64,000 bases of DNA. Origin: Acorus gramineus (Eukaryota; Streptophyta; Magnoliopsida; Acorales; Acoraceae). Location of the stretch: assembly GCA_030737835.1 (NCBI GenBank), contig CM060849.1:14179216-14243215 (forward strand), written 5' to 3'. The notes under the pieces were generated by a model, which made no database searches, was not told the origin of the DNA, and saw only the letters and a list, made by a program, of their open reading frames with translations. Positions within the stretch are counted from its first letter, which is position 1, and each line of letters starts with the position of its first letter. The translations under genes and the position numbers were made by a program. This document shows, piece after piece, positions 22,151-34,560 of the stretch.

Positions 22151-23804
22151 GCCGCACAATAAGCTGAAGTTGCAACAATCAAAAGGAGGCAGCATATTAC
22201 AATGAAAGCTGGATCATCACGTGCCCATTGATTCTTTGTTTCTGTGAAAAAATGACAACATATAAATGACAACTAATCCACTTCAATGATTATTGACCTG
22301 AAACACTTGTTACTAACTACTTTTTCATGTTGCAAAAGAAACTGAACAGAACAACAAAATTAATTTTAACTAAATTCACATAGGATTCAAGTGAGTAGAT
22401 GAGATTACAAGTAGTATATCATGAAAATCACTGCACTAGCATGAGAAGAACTAGATTATACAAAAGAAAGGTAAAGAAGCTAATTACCAATGACACCGCA
22501 TAGGCGCATATATAGTGTTGTTCATAAAACACTCTGAGGAGATTAAAGAGGTGATGCAAGAGATAATAGAAGGTTAAGGAACCAATCAAGACAGCGGTGG
22601 CATCAATGAGCATGATGGAGGAATATACCTCAGTGGAAGATCAACCAATGTAAAAAATACATGGTGGTCCAAGCCATTATTTGAATTAGGAATGCCAAAC
22701 CACATACAATTCAAAGTTCCAAATAACTTGTATATATAAAGTCTTCTAAGCTTCATTTATTAACATGGCAATTTTTCCTTAATTGAAAAGGTAGATATGA
22801 CGGGTCCTTGAGTTGATGAGCTGGAGATAAAATCTCCAAATCATGACACATGTCATGCAAACTTTGTTGTCATATTAAAGCCTATAGAAGCAATTATAGA
22901 GCTGAATAGGCCTATACTGAATTTGTTGGCTACTGTGCGATTTATAGACAAATTCATAATTAACAGCCCCTCACTGTCCAGTGCAAAATAGTGCAGCGAA
23001 GAGGAAAAAATTGGATGCATGTGGACATGGTTGATTTTATGTTTGTTGGTTCAACTTGGAGAATGCTATATTATCTAGCAATAATAGCTTAAATCTGGTA
23101 CCAACTGGAAGATTGATACTTCTGCCTACGAGCTGTAAAGTGGATGTATCTCTTATATAAGAGTTTGGGTAGTATAGCATTTGTTAATTTACCTAATGTA
23201 ATATAGGGAATCTATGGCCAAAGATCATCATTTGCATTCATTAATTACGAGTAAGTTATTACAGCATTATGATTTATTGATACTGAAACCAGTGGTGGTC
23301 ATTGCATGACAAGCAGAGTTCATTGAATCCAAATTTGTCATAGATAAGCAAACTGACACTATAATTTGCTTTAAACCTTTTTGGTTCTGTGATTCACGAA
23401 GAGTGGAATTATTCGCACATTGAAAATATGAAAGCAAAGGCATATATGACTCCAGACACCCTCAAGTCACAATGGATATTTGATGTTGCTTACACATGTA
23501 CATGTGCATATGCATTAATGAGCCTAATAAAATGCACCCGCAATTTTGATCTTACATAGGGATGATTTTGATCTTATGTCACATATCGGGATGGATTAAT
23601 GAGTTTTTTAATTCTTCAACACTTACCATGGACCATCTAAATATCAATGCTCTCAGATGAAACAGTGGAGGCAAAAACAAATACCACTGTATTTGTATTT
23701 TTTTTTTAATGGTAGGCATCCACTTTGTGTATATTCAAAACAAAGGAACTACCACTGTATTTGTTAGCTCAGAACTAACAATGAATAGATTGTTGATGCA
23801 CGCT

Positions 23805-24248
23805 AGTGTTCTAAAAAAGCGGACTAAGTGGGGATTAAGCAGGCGCCTTGTGATTAAGTGGAATTAAATGGGGATTAAGTGGCTAAACGAAGATAAATCA
23901 GAATTTCATCTAAATAATTGGATTAAATCACAAAACGAGTCAATTATTACAAAAGAAAAAAATTAAAAAAATGAACCACATCCCGTCTGAGTGGTAGTAG
24001 AGGGTACTACCACCTGAACTGAGGCTACACAAACCATGCGCCAATCACTCCTCAATTAACAAAATGTCTTTACAAACTAAACCCCCAATGCCGTGGCTAT
24101 ATGTCTCCCCCACTCCAAAACAAGTGTCATCTACCAAATCTCCAATATAAAAAAAGTCGTCGATTAATCCCAGCATAATACTCACCTAGCCCATTGATCC
24201 ATAGGCGGATTGACCGCCCAACAGGCGCCTAGTGCTTTTTAGAACATT
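23805..24248. mobile_element. Inverted-repeat element, copy 2 partner
   Basis: Duplicate of the element at 456-902, with the same TGTTCTAAAAAAGC left end and TTTTTAGAACATT right end. It lies in intron 3 of the UNC-50 pseudogene. Present in both copies, so it predates the duplication. Confidence 0.5.
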
Positions 24249-24694
24249 AATGCATACAAAGAATTAATTCTAGCTGATACCGCATTTTCAATTTAGTTAA
24301 ACTGTATTTGTTTGAATATACAATATAGTCCAAATATGATACAAGGTAATTAAGCATTCTAATATTTGCGCTTGAAAGGTTCAGTTTAAAGTTTCCTATG
24401 GAAGAATAAGAAGAAAGACTTGATACTCTGAAAATACCTCACAATATATCATTTGCATGTATACCAAATAACATTATAAAGATAGAATTATAAACTCACG
24501 TTTGTGGTATTTTGTATGCTGGTAACTTGATGCCCCCGTTGAATTTCACGTGAAACCAAAAATGTAAGATATAATAAGAAGAGATGACAGGAAGATAAGT
24601 ATCAATTTCAGGTTGTTCATGAACAAAATATAAGTTAATGCAAATTTGCAAAACAAAGTGTTTGAATATCAGGGTAGTATGGCTTCTCAACTAA

Positions 24695-25795
24695 GTGGTT
24701 GAGGTTGTTAGAAGATCGTGTGCGTAGAGCTAATTTTTCTGTCCTGATAAACTCAAAATCTGCTCATTTCTTCTCTGCTCGGACGGGCTTAGAAAGGGAG
24801 ACATCCTATCCACCTTTCTCTTCATCCTTGCAGCAAATGCTCTTAATAGAATGTGTCAGAAGCCCATGGATGTTGGTCGGTTTGTTGGCTATTCTGTAGT
24901 GAATGATGAACTAATTATCTCTTTGTTGCAACATGCAGATTATTCCTCCCACGATGTGATGAGAGCATTCAGAATGTATAGGTATTCAAAGTTGTTTTAG
25001 CATGTTTTGAAATAGGTCCTGGCTCAAGGATGAACTAATAAGGGTTCTGATGTTGGGGTCAATTTGAAGAAGGCTTAGATCATGCAGCATTGCACTATAG
25101 TTTGATACTTGAGACATCCATTACAATGTGGGAGCCTTGGATGCCAAGATTGGACACCACAAAGTGACGGATTTGTGAAGATGCTCTCAGAAAAGAAAGG
25201 GAGGGTTCTTAGCATAAGGCAAGAATTGTGTTAAAATTATTATCAAACAACCTTCGGTTTTTTTTTTCCTTTTCTTCTCTATTTTAAAAACCATCCTGGA
25301 CAAGAAGAGGTCATAGAAATTAGAAAGAGGTTATTAAAGAGGCGAAAGTAAAATGGCAGAAAAAGAATCCATCTGGTCAAACGTGAACCAATTATCAATG
25401 AAAGGTGGCTTGGGGAATGGGTATGTTAGATGAACAGTGCACTCCTTGGCAAATCATTAGCAAATCAATGTGGAGACTTACTCAAGAACCAGAGGCTAAG
25501 TGGGCAAGGTTTATCAAGGAGAAATACTACAGGGGTTGTGGTTTTCTTGTGCTCTCTCCACCTGTGCTGTACAAGGTTTCCAGGTATTGAAAGAAATCTC
25601 CAAGATAGCAGCCATTCTGTACAATAAATTGGCTTTGTGGCAGCCTGGCAGGGAAAGGCAATCACATTCAACTCTGGAATGATAGATGGCTTCAACAAGG
25701 TAGCAGGTGTATGTCCATGTTTGTTCAGAGTGGCTGCTGATCAGAATGATAGAGTGAGGCAAGGCTTTCCAGGTGCCAGAGGGTATATTACAAAC
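24695..25795 (+). mobile_element. LINE (L1-type) fragment, copy 2 partner
   Basis: Duplicate of the fragment at 1360-2460, carrying the same ORF2 pieces ([31 protein letters not shown]). A one-base length change in the first piece shifts its frame relative to copy 1. It lies within the UNC-50 pseudogene. Confidence 0.73.
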
Positions 25796-26730
25796 ACATT
25801 AATTTTTTTTTTATGAAAAAAGTACTGATTAATCCCCGCTTAATCTCCACCTATCCGATTGATCCCTAGGCGGCAAACCGGCAAAGAACCACCCGACTAA
25901 CACTTAGAGCTTTTTAGAACATTGGTGAAGTGTCAGTCTAGCATATGATCTTGCATTTGTGGCCACACGTGCAGTTTTGCGGTGGACCGTTCAAATGGCC
26001 CAATTTCGTTTGAACGGTAGTTTAAACGTCCAAAAAGTGAACGCTGTGGGAATGAATTCCGTTCGAACGGCATTCGAATGTTCCTATTATGTTAGAATGG
26101 GGTTCGAATGATAGTTTTAAAAAATAAAATAACAACCATTCAAACAGACAGTCAATGTGCGACCACATATACTACATATGCGGCCGCACGAGCAGTTTGA
26201 ACCCTGACAGCACATGCAGACAGCATGTTACTTTGAAACATTGGTAGTGTCCTAACAATAGGATCGGTAAGTTGGACATACAAATGTTTCTAGTCGCATA
26301 CGCATACAAGAACAAACTGTAACATACATTTCAAGACGTTGAGATATTTCAGGATGTCACAAAAAAAAAATGCACTCGACATCATGCATAGCAAAGCATG
26401 AGCGGAAATAACAAAAATCTAAGTCCAAATCCAAACAAGTGTGACCTTTGAAACACAAAGGAAAATGTACACAAGCGAATGCAGCTGCTTCCTACCAATG
26501 AGATCGATAAGTTGAACATACAAGATTATATATTTATATTTATATTAAAGGAAAAAAATTTAAACGCAAACATTGTGAAAGAAAGTGAACATGAAAAAGA
26601 ATTATGTATTTATAAAAGAAAATATATACATATACTTGGAAACTTTTTAACAACAGGTAGGTATCCTACAACCAAGCTTCCATTAATCAAAATTGGGGTA
26701 CTTCCAAAAAATAGTTGGAAACTACGCTTC

Positions 26731-26901
26731 ACACACACACACACACACATATGTATGTATGTATGTATGTATACATATATATGTATATGTATATCAGTAT
26801 ATCAGTATATGTATACATATACATATATAGGTAAACATATATACAAGGTATGTACGTATACATGTACATACATATGTATTTGTGTGTGTGTGTGTGTGTG
26901 T
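26731..26901. repeat. Compound microsatellite, copy 2 partner
   Basis: Same position as 5311-5499 in the duplicated unit, with a longer CA run, a different TATG/ATCAGTAT core and a longer TG run. Confidence 0.9.
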
Positions 26902-27189
26902 CACAAACAACATAATTCTTTCTGGACCTCTCTAACAAAATGACAATTTATATGTCTTTACCAACATATATTTATATAAAATCATTCACATTCTCAGAAA
27001 GGAAAAGGCATGATTAAAGATATATTATAATGTTACGTATGTTAATGAAACGAATAATGGGTGTCGATTGATATTCGATTTATTTCATGGAAAAAGTATA
27101 AAGACGCAGATGAAAAGATGTTTGTTGGTCCTACCTTATAAAGATAATTTTATTTTGATATAAATATGGGAGCAAGCCACTGATAATTC

Positions 27190-29034
27190 ATACACCACCT
27201 TCCTCTGGAAGATATTGACATTCCTCTCCAACAAATTGCCCAACAAACAGCTTGTCTTCCTTTTCAAGAAGATTGCAAGAAATATGTTTTTGCATTTATT
27301 GTTAGGTAACAAATCAATGGCGAAGAGCATATTTCTTAAATAGTTTTTCCCCGACCGAGCCCGACGGTTTCACATTGAAATTCTTTCAATAATTTTGGAA
27401 CATAGTGAAGGAGGATATCATGGAGATGATGTTTAACTTCTATGATTGTCGCCAAGGATACACATGCCTCAATGCCACTTTTATAACTTTCATTTCAAAG
27501 AACGACAAGGCATTGGAGACTATCGTCCTATTGGCCTCATTAATTGTTTTTATAAGATCATCACAAAAATTTTGGCCACTCAAAATTCATCAAAGACTTG
27601 GTGGACAATATCCAATCAGCTTTCATCCATGGAAGGTCTCCTCTTGAAGGGGTCGCCCAAGAGTGAGTGGTCGAGGCACACAAAGGCAAAAGGAATGACT
27701 TCTTATGCAAACTTGACTTCAAGAAAGCCTAAGATCAGTACATTGGGATTTCCTTTGAAAGTTGTTGAAAGACTATGGCTTGTCGGAAAGGTGGATTTGG
27801 TAAGTAAAAAAATGTATAAGTACTTTATGGCTCTCAATTCTAGTCAAACGAAATGGTAGTTGGCTTGTTCAACATGGGGAGGGGTCTTCATCAAGGTGAC
27901 CGCTTTCTCCCATCATATTCACTGTTGTTTCCAATGTGCTAAGTATAATGATCCACAAGGGCATGGCACGCAGATGGATAGACGGATTAGAGGTATCTAG
28001 TCTAGAGGTGATTCCTGGGTCTCGTGCATCAAATACACAGACAACACTAGCCTTCTTAGCGATGATTGGGAAGAAAACTTGGAGGGCTTAGAATTCATTA
28101 TCAAATGTTTTGACATTGTCTCAGTTTTAGATGTTAATTTCTCCAAAAGCAACTTGGTGGGCATCACCATTCCCTTCAAAAAGGTTTCCGCCCAAATTTT
28201 AAGGATGAGATGCAATGCCATGGGATTCCCATCAAGTATCTCGGGCTTCCACTTCACACTAGTAGACTTCGGAAGCTAGATCAAAACCCACTGCTCCTTA
28301 GATTTGATAAGAAGCTTGAAAGGGAAAAAAGAAGTTTCCTTAGCTTGAATGGACGTCTTGTAGGTGGTACTGACAAGTTTTCCCTTATACTTCTTTCCCA
28401 TCTTCAAAGTTTGATGCAGCATTCTCCACAAAATAGAGAAAATTAGAAGATGGTTCCTATGGTTCGGCAACAAGGATTGTTACAATAGGCCCCATCTAGC
28501 CAAATGAGATCTTATTTGTTGGTCAAAAACAGAGGGTGGAATGGATCTAAAATCCCTTTGGTCTAAACTCATCTGAAAGAAATAATGCATGGGCCCAATA
28601 GATTTTCATTGGATCTTCATCCTAGAGTCACCCCGTTGAAGGCGTGGAAGGATATAATTGATTAGATCTCAAAACTTAAAGAAAAGGTCCAAATCCTCCA
28701 TAGGAATGGAGTGGAAATTTGTTTTTGGAGAGCAAATGGCTTCTAGGCGCTTCTCCAGCTTCTCTTCCCTAACCTTTCCCAGATGGCTTTGGATGAGAAT
28801 GACCTTATTTGTGACTCTTTCACGAGTGGTGATAATAACATCATGGCTCAGCGTGTGAGGGCCAGGGGTTAACTATGGTGGGGGTTGTCCAGATCCAGGA
28901 GGGGTTTTGTTAAGTTGTTTTCTCCTTGCATCTTGTACAAAGATCCCTCATCTCTTCATTGCATCTTGTACAAAGATCCCTCATCTCTTATATTAATAAT
29001 ATTTTCCAACCTTTTCTCAAAAAAAAAAAAAAAA
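27190..29034 (+). mobile_element. 5'-truncated LINE with poly(A), copy 2 partner
   Basis: Duplicate of the LINE at 5790-7614 with the same ORF2 pieces and a 16-A tail at 29019-29034. Near its 3' end a 30-bp stretch (TGCATCTTGTACAAAGATCC and following bases) is tandemly repeated at about 28926-28989, which copy 1 lacks. Both copies share the insertion, so it predates the segmental duplication. Confidence 0.8.
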
Positions 29035-29260
29035 GTATTTTTGGCCACCCTGGTTAAAACAAGAGCTTGAGAATCAATAATGCAAATAGGCAAGTCGAGT
29101 TTACAATGAGCCTAGCATGAACGCAAATTTTGGATCTTCAATGACAATAAAACCTACATTTCATTGCATTCCCAGGCCTGCCGCTGAAAGTAAATGCTCA
29201 CTACATTTACTGCAGCAGTTTGTGGCTCACCTTTAAACCACCTCATTCAAAATTATGTGT

Positions 29261-29430
29261 ATGCAGAACTCAAACCAAAATCGTTAAAGCTGGATAGTCA
29301 TGAACCAGACAATACAACGATGACCCAGAAAGTTGAAAGCCTTCTACATGAACTTGAAATTGACATAACCAAAACAATTAGAGCTACAATCACAGCACTG
29401 AACCATCTAGCATCTCAGAGCCGGCAATAA
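29261..29430 (+). other. Unrecognised exon-like open frame (copy 2)
   Basis: Copy 2 partner of the frame at 7697-7942, same protein ending ([20 protein letters not shown]). The upstream 68 bp lacking from copy 1 (about 29188-29255) begin close to GTAAATG and run into TATGCAG, so a small intron is possible here. No function assigned. Confidence 0.3.
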
Positions 29431-30303
29431 TTCATAGTCCCTGATATTTTTTGAAACACTTGTTTCACCCAAAAAATTCTCACCCCATCGAGTGCTCTTG
29501 ACTCATGGGAACCTTGCCTGGTTCCATGAGGGGCACTGTCATTACTCGACTATGCAAGCACAGGAACTTTGCATATATGATTGAAATGAATTTCATATTA
29601 AAACAAATGCATACTTTGGACCATATATTGGCACAATTCAGTCCATCAATAAACATCAGTTGGCATCCCATTCCATCCCGGATCTTCTAACCAACAGGAT
29701 TGCAACAAAACCCCAATTTAAAGAAAAATGAAAAAGGAAACAAAAGAGCATCTGATCCAAACTGTTAAAAAAAAAAGAAACATTCATACAATTCTACACA
29801 AATCACGGTGGGAACAGAAGAAGAAGACATTGAATTTTAACAGATCCACTGAAAAGCATGGATATAGAGAGAGAATCAATTGGAAAGAAGGATGACCTTA
29901 ACGATTCTGCGGAGGTACTGGGGGAGCAAAGGAGAGGAGCGCACGTGAGAGGGCGTGCGCCCTTTCGAAACCGTCGGCAGCATTTCCTTCCCTCCCCTCT
30001 CTCTCTTCGCACTACCAAGTATCGATCGATCGATCGATCTCCAACAACCAGTCGGACTATTTCTTTCGCACAAGAGAAGACGAGACTCGTTTTCTTTTTT
30101 CCCCCTTTTTTTTGTTCCTCAATTTTTGTCGCTCGTTTTTCTGAATTTCACGAACGATGTCATCCGTCCATTTTCGGGATCGACGGTATGGAATTTTTTT
30201 TGGGTCGGAGTTGTATTGAATCACCTTCGTTACACGAGTAGTATTAAAAATTTTACATGGATGCAAAAAATTAAAGCATCTCCCATCATGTTCAATTCGT
30301 TTA

Positions 30304-31566
30304 GGGTAAGTCTATCCCCACCCATTAATATGCTGAACATCCCCCCCCCCCCCTCCCCAACCCAAAAAGAAAAAAAACCTAAATCCTATTTTGTTTTAGA
30401 AACATTAACCCCACCACACAATAAAAAAAAACACACACATACACTGTCCCTCTCCACGCGAACTTCCTCCCTCGTCAGTCGTCACCCACGACGGCCACCC
30501 TCGGCAGCCTAACCAAACTCCAGTACACCTTCCGGCGACCCCCCTCGGCAACATTACAGCCGCCTCACGATGACCCTCCGCGACAATAATTGATGCTCTG
30601 GTCAAGTAGCTTCCTCGTCACCTCGTCAATGTGTAAACACAGTGTAAATGTTATATTATTAATTTGATGGAATGATTGTGTAAATGGAATGCTATTTATA
30701 ATGATTTTGTACTTAATGGTTCAACAAATGATATTTTTTGTGGTTGAGTAAATGTGTACTGATCTCTTTTATCTTGTAGTGGAAATCACAGATCGACAGA
30801 GACAGAGTCATCCTATCCTATCTAATTCGGCAGACACTGTGTCGAGAAGGAACTCCCAGGTCGACCAAAGCTCTGTCGTCGAACGGTACAGAGACTCTCC
30901 ACAGACGTCTTGTCAAACTGGTAAGTGCGATGTCAACATTAACCCTCTCGAATTAGTAAGTCAAAAAATGATCTTGATTCTAATCCAATCGATGAACTTT
31001 CTGTTGAATTGGACAAATATTTACCACACAAAGGTTGTCGAATTGGAACTTTAGATCTTCAGTCGGCCTCTTATTTTTTTTTTTAAAGAACTTGCTTTGA
31101 ACACAACAAATAATACATTCACAATAAGATTATTCAACACATTGAACTCCTCCGAGACCGTCAAATAGCTAACCTCCCCTCACCTCCCATGCTTGAATAA
31201 GGCCATCTCACCAAAACACACACACACACTGAACAACTATGAAAAAGAGGGAGAGAAGGGAAGTCAGCGAGAGTGTGGACTGTGGAGGCGCTCATCGGGC
31301 ATGTCGTAAAGAGAGGGTTAGCAACGGAGAGTGGAGACGTTCACCACAGCTTGTCGAAGGAAGGTCGACAACTGAGACGACAGCGAGTGTGATTTTGAAT
31401 GGACATGAGGAAAGAGAGAGATTTGTGAAAATGATTGTGGTGGGTTTAGGGTTAGATGTGTGATGAATATATATGATTGTGGGTTAAGAAGTAACAAAAA
31501 AATTGAGTTGGTGAGTTAAGTTAGATGGTGGGATCAGCTATTAGGGTAGTGGGTCTAGACTTGCCC
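30304..31566. mobile_element. Non-autonomous Mutator-like element (MULE), 1,263 bp
   Basis: Ends GGGTAAGTCTATCCCCACCC and (inverse) GGGCAAGTCTAGACCCACTA, flanked by an exact 9-bp target duplication ATTCGTTTA at 30295-30303 and 31567-31575. A 9-bp duplication is the Mutator signature. Copy 1 has the empty site at 8806-8814 (ATTCGTGTA), so it inserted after the segmental duplication. No transposase. The interior has GC-richer, exon-like stretches at about 30440-30600, 30780-30930 and 31235-31460 that may be captured host DNA; I do not recognise them. Confidence 0.92.
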
Positions 31567-31970
31567 ATTCGTTTAACCAGCGTTTTAAAAGTCATTTATA
31601 AACCTCAACCCTACAATGCTGTGGTGTCTAGTTATTTGACTAATTTTTAGTTGACTAATAAACTATCATATTATTAAATATATAATATATTTATTTTATT
31701 TTATTTTGATATACCTGTTATGTTTATATTATTAATTTTATTTTAATGTCCTTTTATTATTATTTTATAATCTAAAATTATTTTATATATATATATATAT
31801 ATATATAATATGTATATATGAATTATATTATTATTTTAAAAAGTAATTGATTAATCATCATCTAGTCGATTAATTCTTAATTTCTCTTCAACTGTCAGAT
31901 TAACGCCTAAATTTATTTATTTTTTTTATTTTTTATTTTTTTGGGGGGGGGGGGAGGCCCCTCTGGATGA

Positions 31971-32740
31971 GTTTAATTTACTTGTGAATCAACTAGTACT
32001 TATATCCATATTGGTAGTTAATTTGGAAGCTACCTCTACTATATAATTTCTTATATTTGTATAAAAGGCTTCAAAATCTGTCTTACATTATCATTTCCTT
32101 TCACAAAACAACTAGCAAACCATTTTGTTAGGTCCATCACACATGCTTTGGCTAAGGCCTCCATAGCTCGAACCTGACCTCCTGTCAACCTTGCAAAATA
32201 GAATTCTATCCACCCCTGAATGACAACCCCCAATGGCTGAAACGAAGACTGTTTGGTAGATGAGTGCATACTACCATTGGTAATAATATACATTTTTCTT
32301 TGTTATTGATTCATCATCCACCTATTGTGTGAGATATAAGACCCCATCAGGTCATCAAAAGTAGATTGAATGAAAGGTCCACTTGCAATTTCAACCTCCC
32401 TCCCCTGTTTCCATCCATACACACAATGAGAGTGCTCTAAGCACTGTTCCTCCTACATCCTTGTACAAATCCCGGGTGCAGGTTTGTGATGCAAGAGCAT
32501 CTATTTCCATTAGCCATGGATCCACCCAACTCATCGCAATGGTATTTATGGATTGACTAAGTGATTGTTGGCTTGACACCCTTCTCTTGGTAATTGATAT
32601 TGACATTTCAAAGTTTTTGTCAGTCTTGTGAGTTGTTTTTTTTATTTTCCTTGTTGTGACACCTAGCCCATTGAGGGGGTGGTGGGTGAGGATAGCCAAA
32701 ACCCCCAACAGTTTAGAGAGGATCATGAATTAGGTGACGG
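31971..32740. other. Unrecognised sequence right of the duplication
   Basis: No counterpart in copy 1. It contains open frames of about 80 (32051-32293) and 111 codons on the minus strand that I do not recognise. The wording at 32051-32300 is protein-like but gives no family. Confidence 0.4.
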
Positions 32741-32741
32741 T

Positions 32742-33450
32742 GAGGGGAGGAGCTAGAAATTAGAGCAAGAGGGGGGCTAGACGGCCATGAGAATAAATAA
32801 GATAAAAAGAATATATATATATATAATAATAGTAATAATAAGTTAATACCAAATTAAAACAGTTGGAAAGATTTTTTTTTTTTACTTATTTTTCTATATT
32901 TAAATATCTTTAATACTTTATAGAAGATCTTGAAAAAAAAATCGTGAAATCTCATTATTCCCATCACAAAAAAGAAAAAAAAATGAAGCTCCAAAAATTA
33001 CAAAATGAATGTGAAGAAAATAATTGATCACAAAAAATATACAAAGATATCCTTCACACTCATATTTTAGAAAGAGATTTTAAAACCTTACTTGTAAATA
33101 TTTTGAGGGACTCAATATAATAATGATGAAAAATCAAAATAAACAAAAAAATAGCAAAACATCCAAATCACTTACTTTTCAACTCCTCAAAATCAGATAC
33201 CAATATTACCATGAAGTATTCGACAATATAAGATTTTTTGTGAGGTACGTATGCCTCTATTATACCTTGTAGCCACATATATTAGAGATGCTTAGGCCTT
33301 GGGACCTAGCCCCTCTTTGGTTCCGCCCCTAGTAGTCCTACATATAAGATGTTTAAGAGGGACAAATGCCTCTGTTATACCATGTAACCACATATATTTG
33401 AGATGAGTAGGCCTTGGGACCTAGCCGCCCCCCCCCCTGGTTCCGCCCCT
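32742..33450. mobile_element. Degenerate hAT-like non-autonomous element
   Basis: The left end GAGGGGAGGAGCTAGAAATT and the right end (inverse) AGGGGCGGAACCAG match the common plant type starting CAGGGGCGGAGC. No target duplication was found. The right end is tandemly doubled: about 120 bp ending GGTTCCGCCCCTAGTAGTCC occurs at roughly 33240-33340 and 33360-33460. Confidence 0.5.
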
Positions 33451-34560
33451 AGTAGTCCTACATCGTCTAATGGGATGAGATAGTTTATGCTTACATGTAA
33501 ACACAACACTTATACACCAAAACACATTTTAAGGTGTTATCATTGTAATCAATTATAGGACAATTTATCCCATTTGAATTTGAATGAAGTGGAGATAATC
33601 TCCATTTTAATATGAAAATATAATTTAGGCAAACACATGTTCAGTGTTGAACAAATTTCGTACCTCAGAAAGCCCTTTTAAGAGGTGGATTTAAAAATGA
33701 TGTTTCTGTCATTACACCAAACAAGATGGAAGTGATAATCTGGATGCCGTGCCTAACTCCCACCCAATACCAGATGAAAATGACCCAACAACTGTATGGA
33801 ATTTTGATACATCCACCCTTGTTTTTTTTTTAGCCCATTTTCAGTCTAACTCATAATCGTCTCACACAAGTATTCAATTAATTTGTACTTGCTTAATATT
33901 GAATTAAAATCAATAACAAAATAGTTCTATAGAAGGGGTTTGTGCCTCCTTTGATGAGGATAGCACAAATATCAATCCTATATCAGTCCTGTTTATTCGG
34001 CGTATGATTTTTCAAAAATAATAAATTTGTTAGTTAGTTAATGGTATTTAAAACAAACGCAAACACAAACAATAAAAACAGCTGTACAAAATCAAATTCG
34101 TAACAACCACCATATATATTCGAGTCAATACACTTACGTGTTCAATTTTAAAATTTCCAACTTCCACGAGTAAATCTCGCGCATTAAATTAGCCAAAAAA
34201 ACAGAAAAAAAATCAAAGAAAATCTGAATCTGAAACCGTTGCAAACAAATCCGATTCAGCTGTAACTTACCATAACTGCTGATCCAAATTAATTCTCCAA
34301 CTAAAAATTGCAAAAAAATCATTTTCAAGATTCTGCAGTGAAGCAAGCAACAAAAATAACCATAATGGACGACATTTTTATTCATCATCCACAAAAAAAA
34401 AAAAAAAAAAAGAGCCATCATTTGTCCTCATCTACATCTTCTCCCAACCCCACCTATACAACCGAATTATTTGTATCTAAAAAAGAAACGATTTTTTTGC
34501 CCAGACATCTAAACTTCAAAAAAAAAAAAAAAAAAAACTAAAAAGAACATCTAATAAACC

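Larger units (their letters stand above)
22151..29983 (-). pseudogene. UNC50: UNC-50 family pseudogene (copy 2, exon 2 deleted)
   Basis: This is the duplicate of the UNC-50 gene at the left of the window. Exon 1 is 29897-29983, identical in protein to copy 1. Micro-exon 3 is 24500-24525. Exon 4 is 22151-22241, reading TKNQWARDDPAFIVICC and ending ATSAYCAA, between a TTTTCACAG acceptor and a GTAAGT donor. Exon 2 is absent: a 1,914-bp segment present in copy 1 (2607-4520) is missing at 25940/25941, with GCA shared at the junction. Joining exon 1 (phase 0) to exon 3 (needs two bases) would shift the frame. The following family exon (YDHSAAHAV...) was looked for on the minus strand down to 16 kb and not found. 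I infer a dead, 3'-truncated copy. Exon 4 also shows that the duplicated segment starts further left than 23349. Confidence 0.82.
23349..31970. repeat. Segmental duplication, copy 2
   Basis: Direct-orientation copy of 1-9190. The starting offset is 23,348 bp, falling to 21,420 after the exon 2 deletion at 25940. It ends at 31970. UNC-50 exon 4 at 22151-22241 implies that the copied unit continues left of 23349, opposite sequence outside the window. A separate block at 36491-36687 matching 10064-10244 suggests that it once continued right as well. Confidence 0.95.

Noticed and set aside
22428-22613. Minus-strand frame with a TFYYLLHHLFNLLRVFYEQH stretch, first thought to be a decayed UNC-50 exon 2
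   Set aside because: True exon 2 and micro-exon 3 were found at 4119-4186 and 1151-1176 (24500-24525 in copy 2) with exact family sequence and matching splice phases; the resemblance here is chance.
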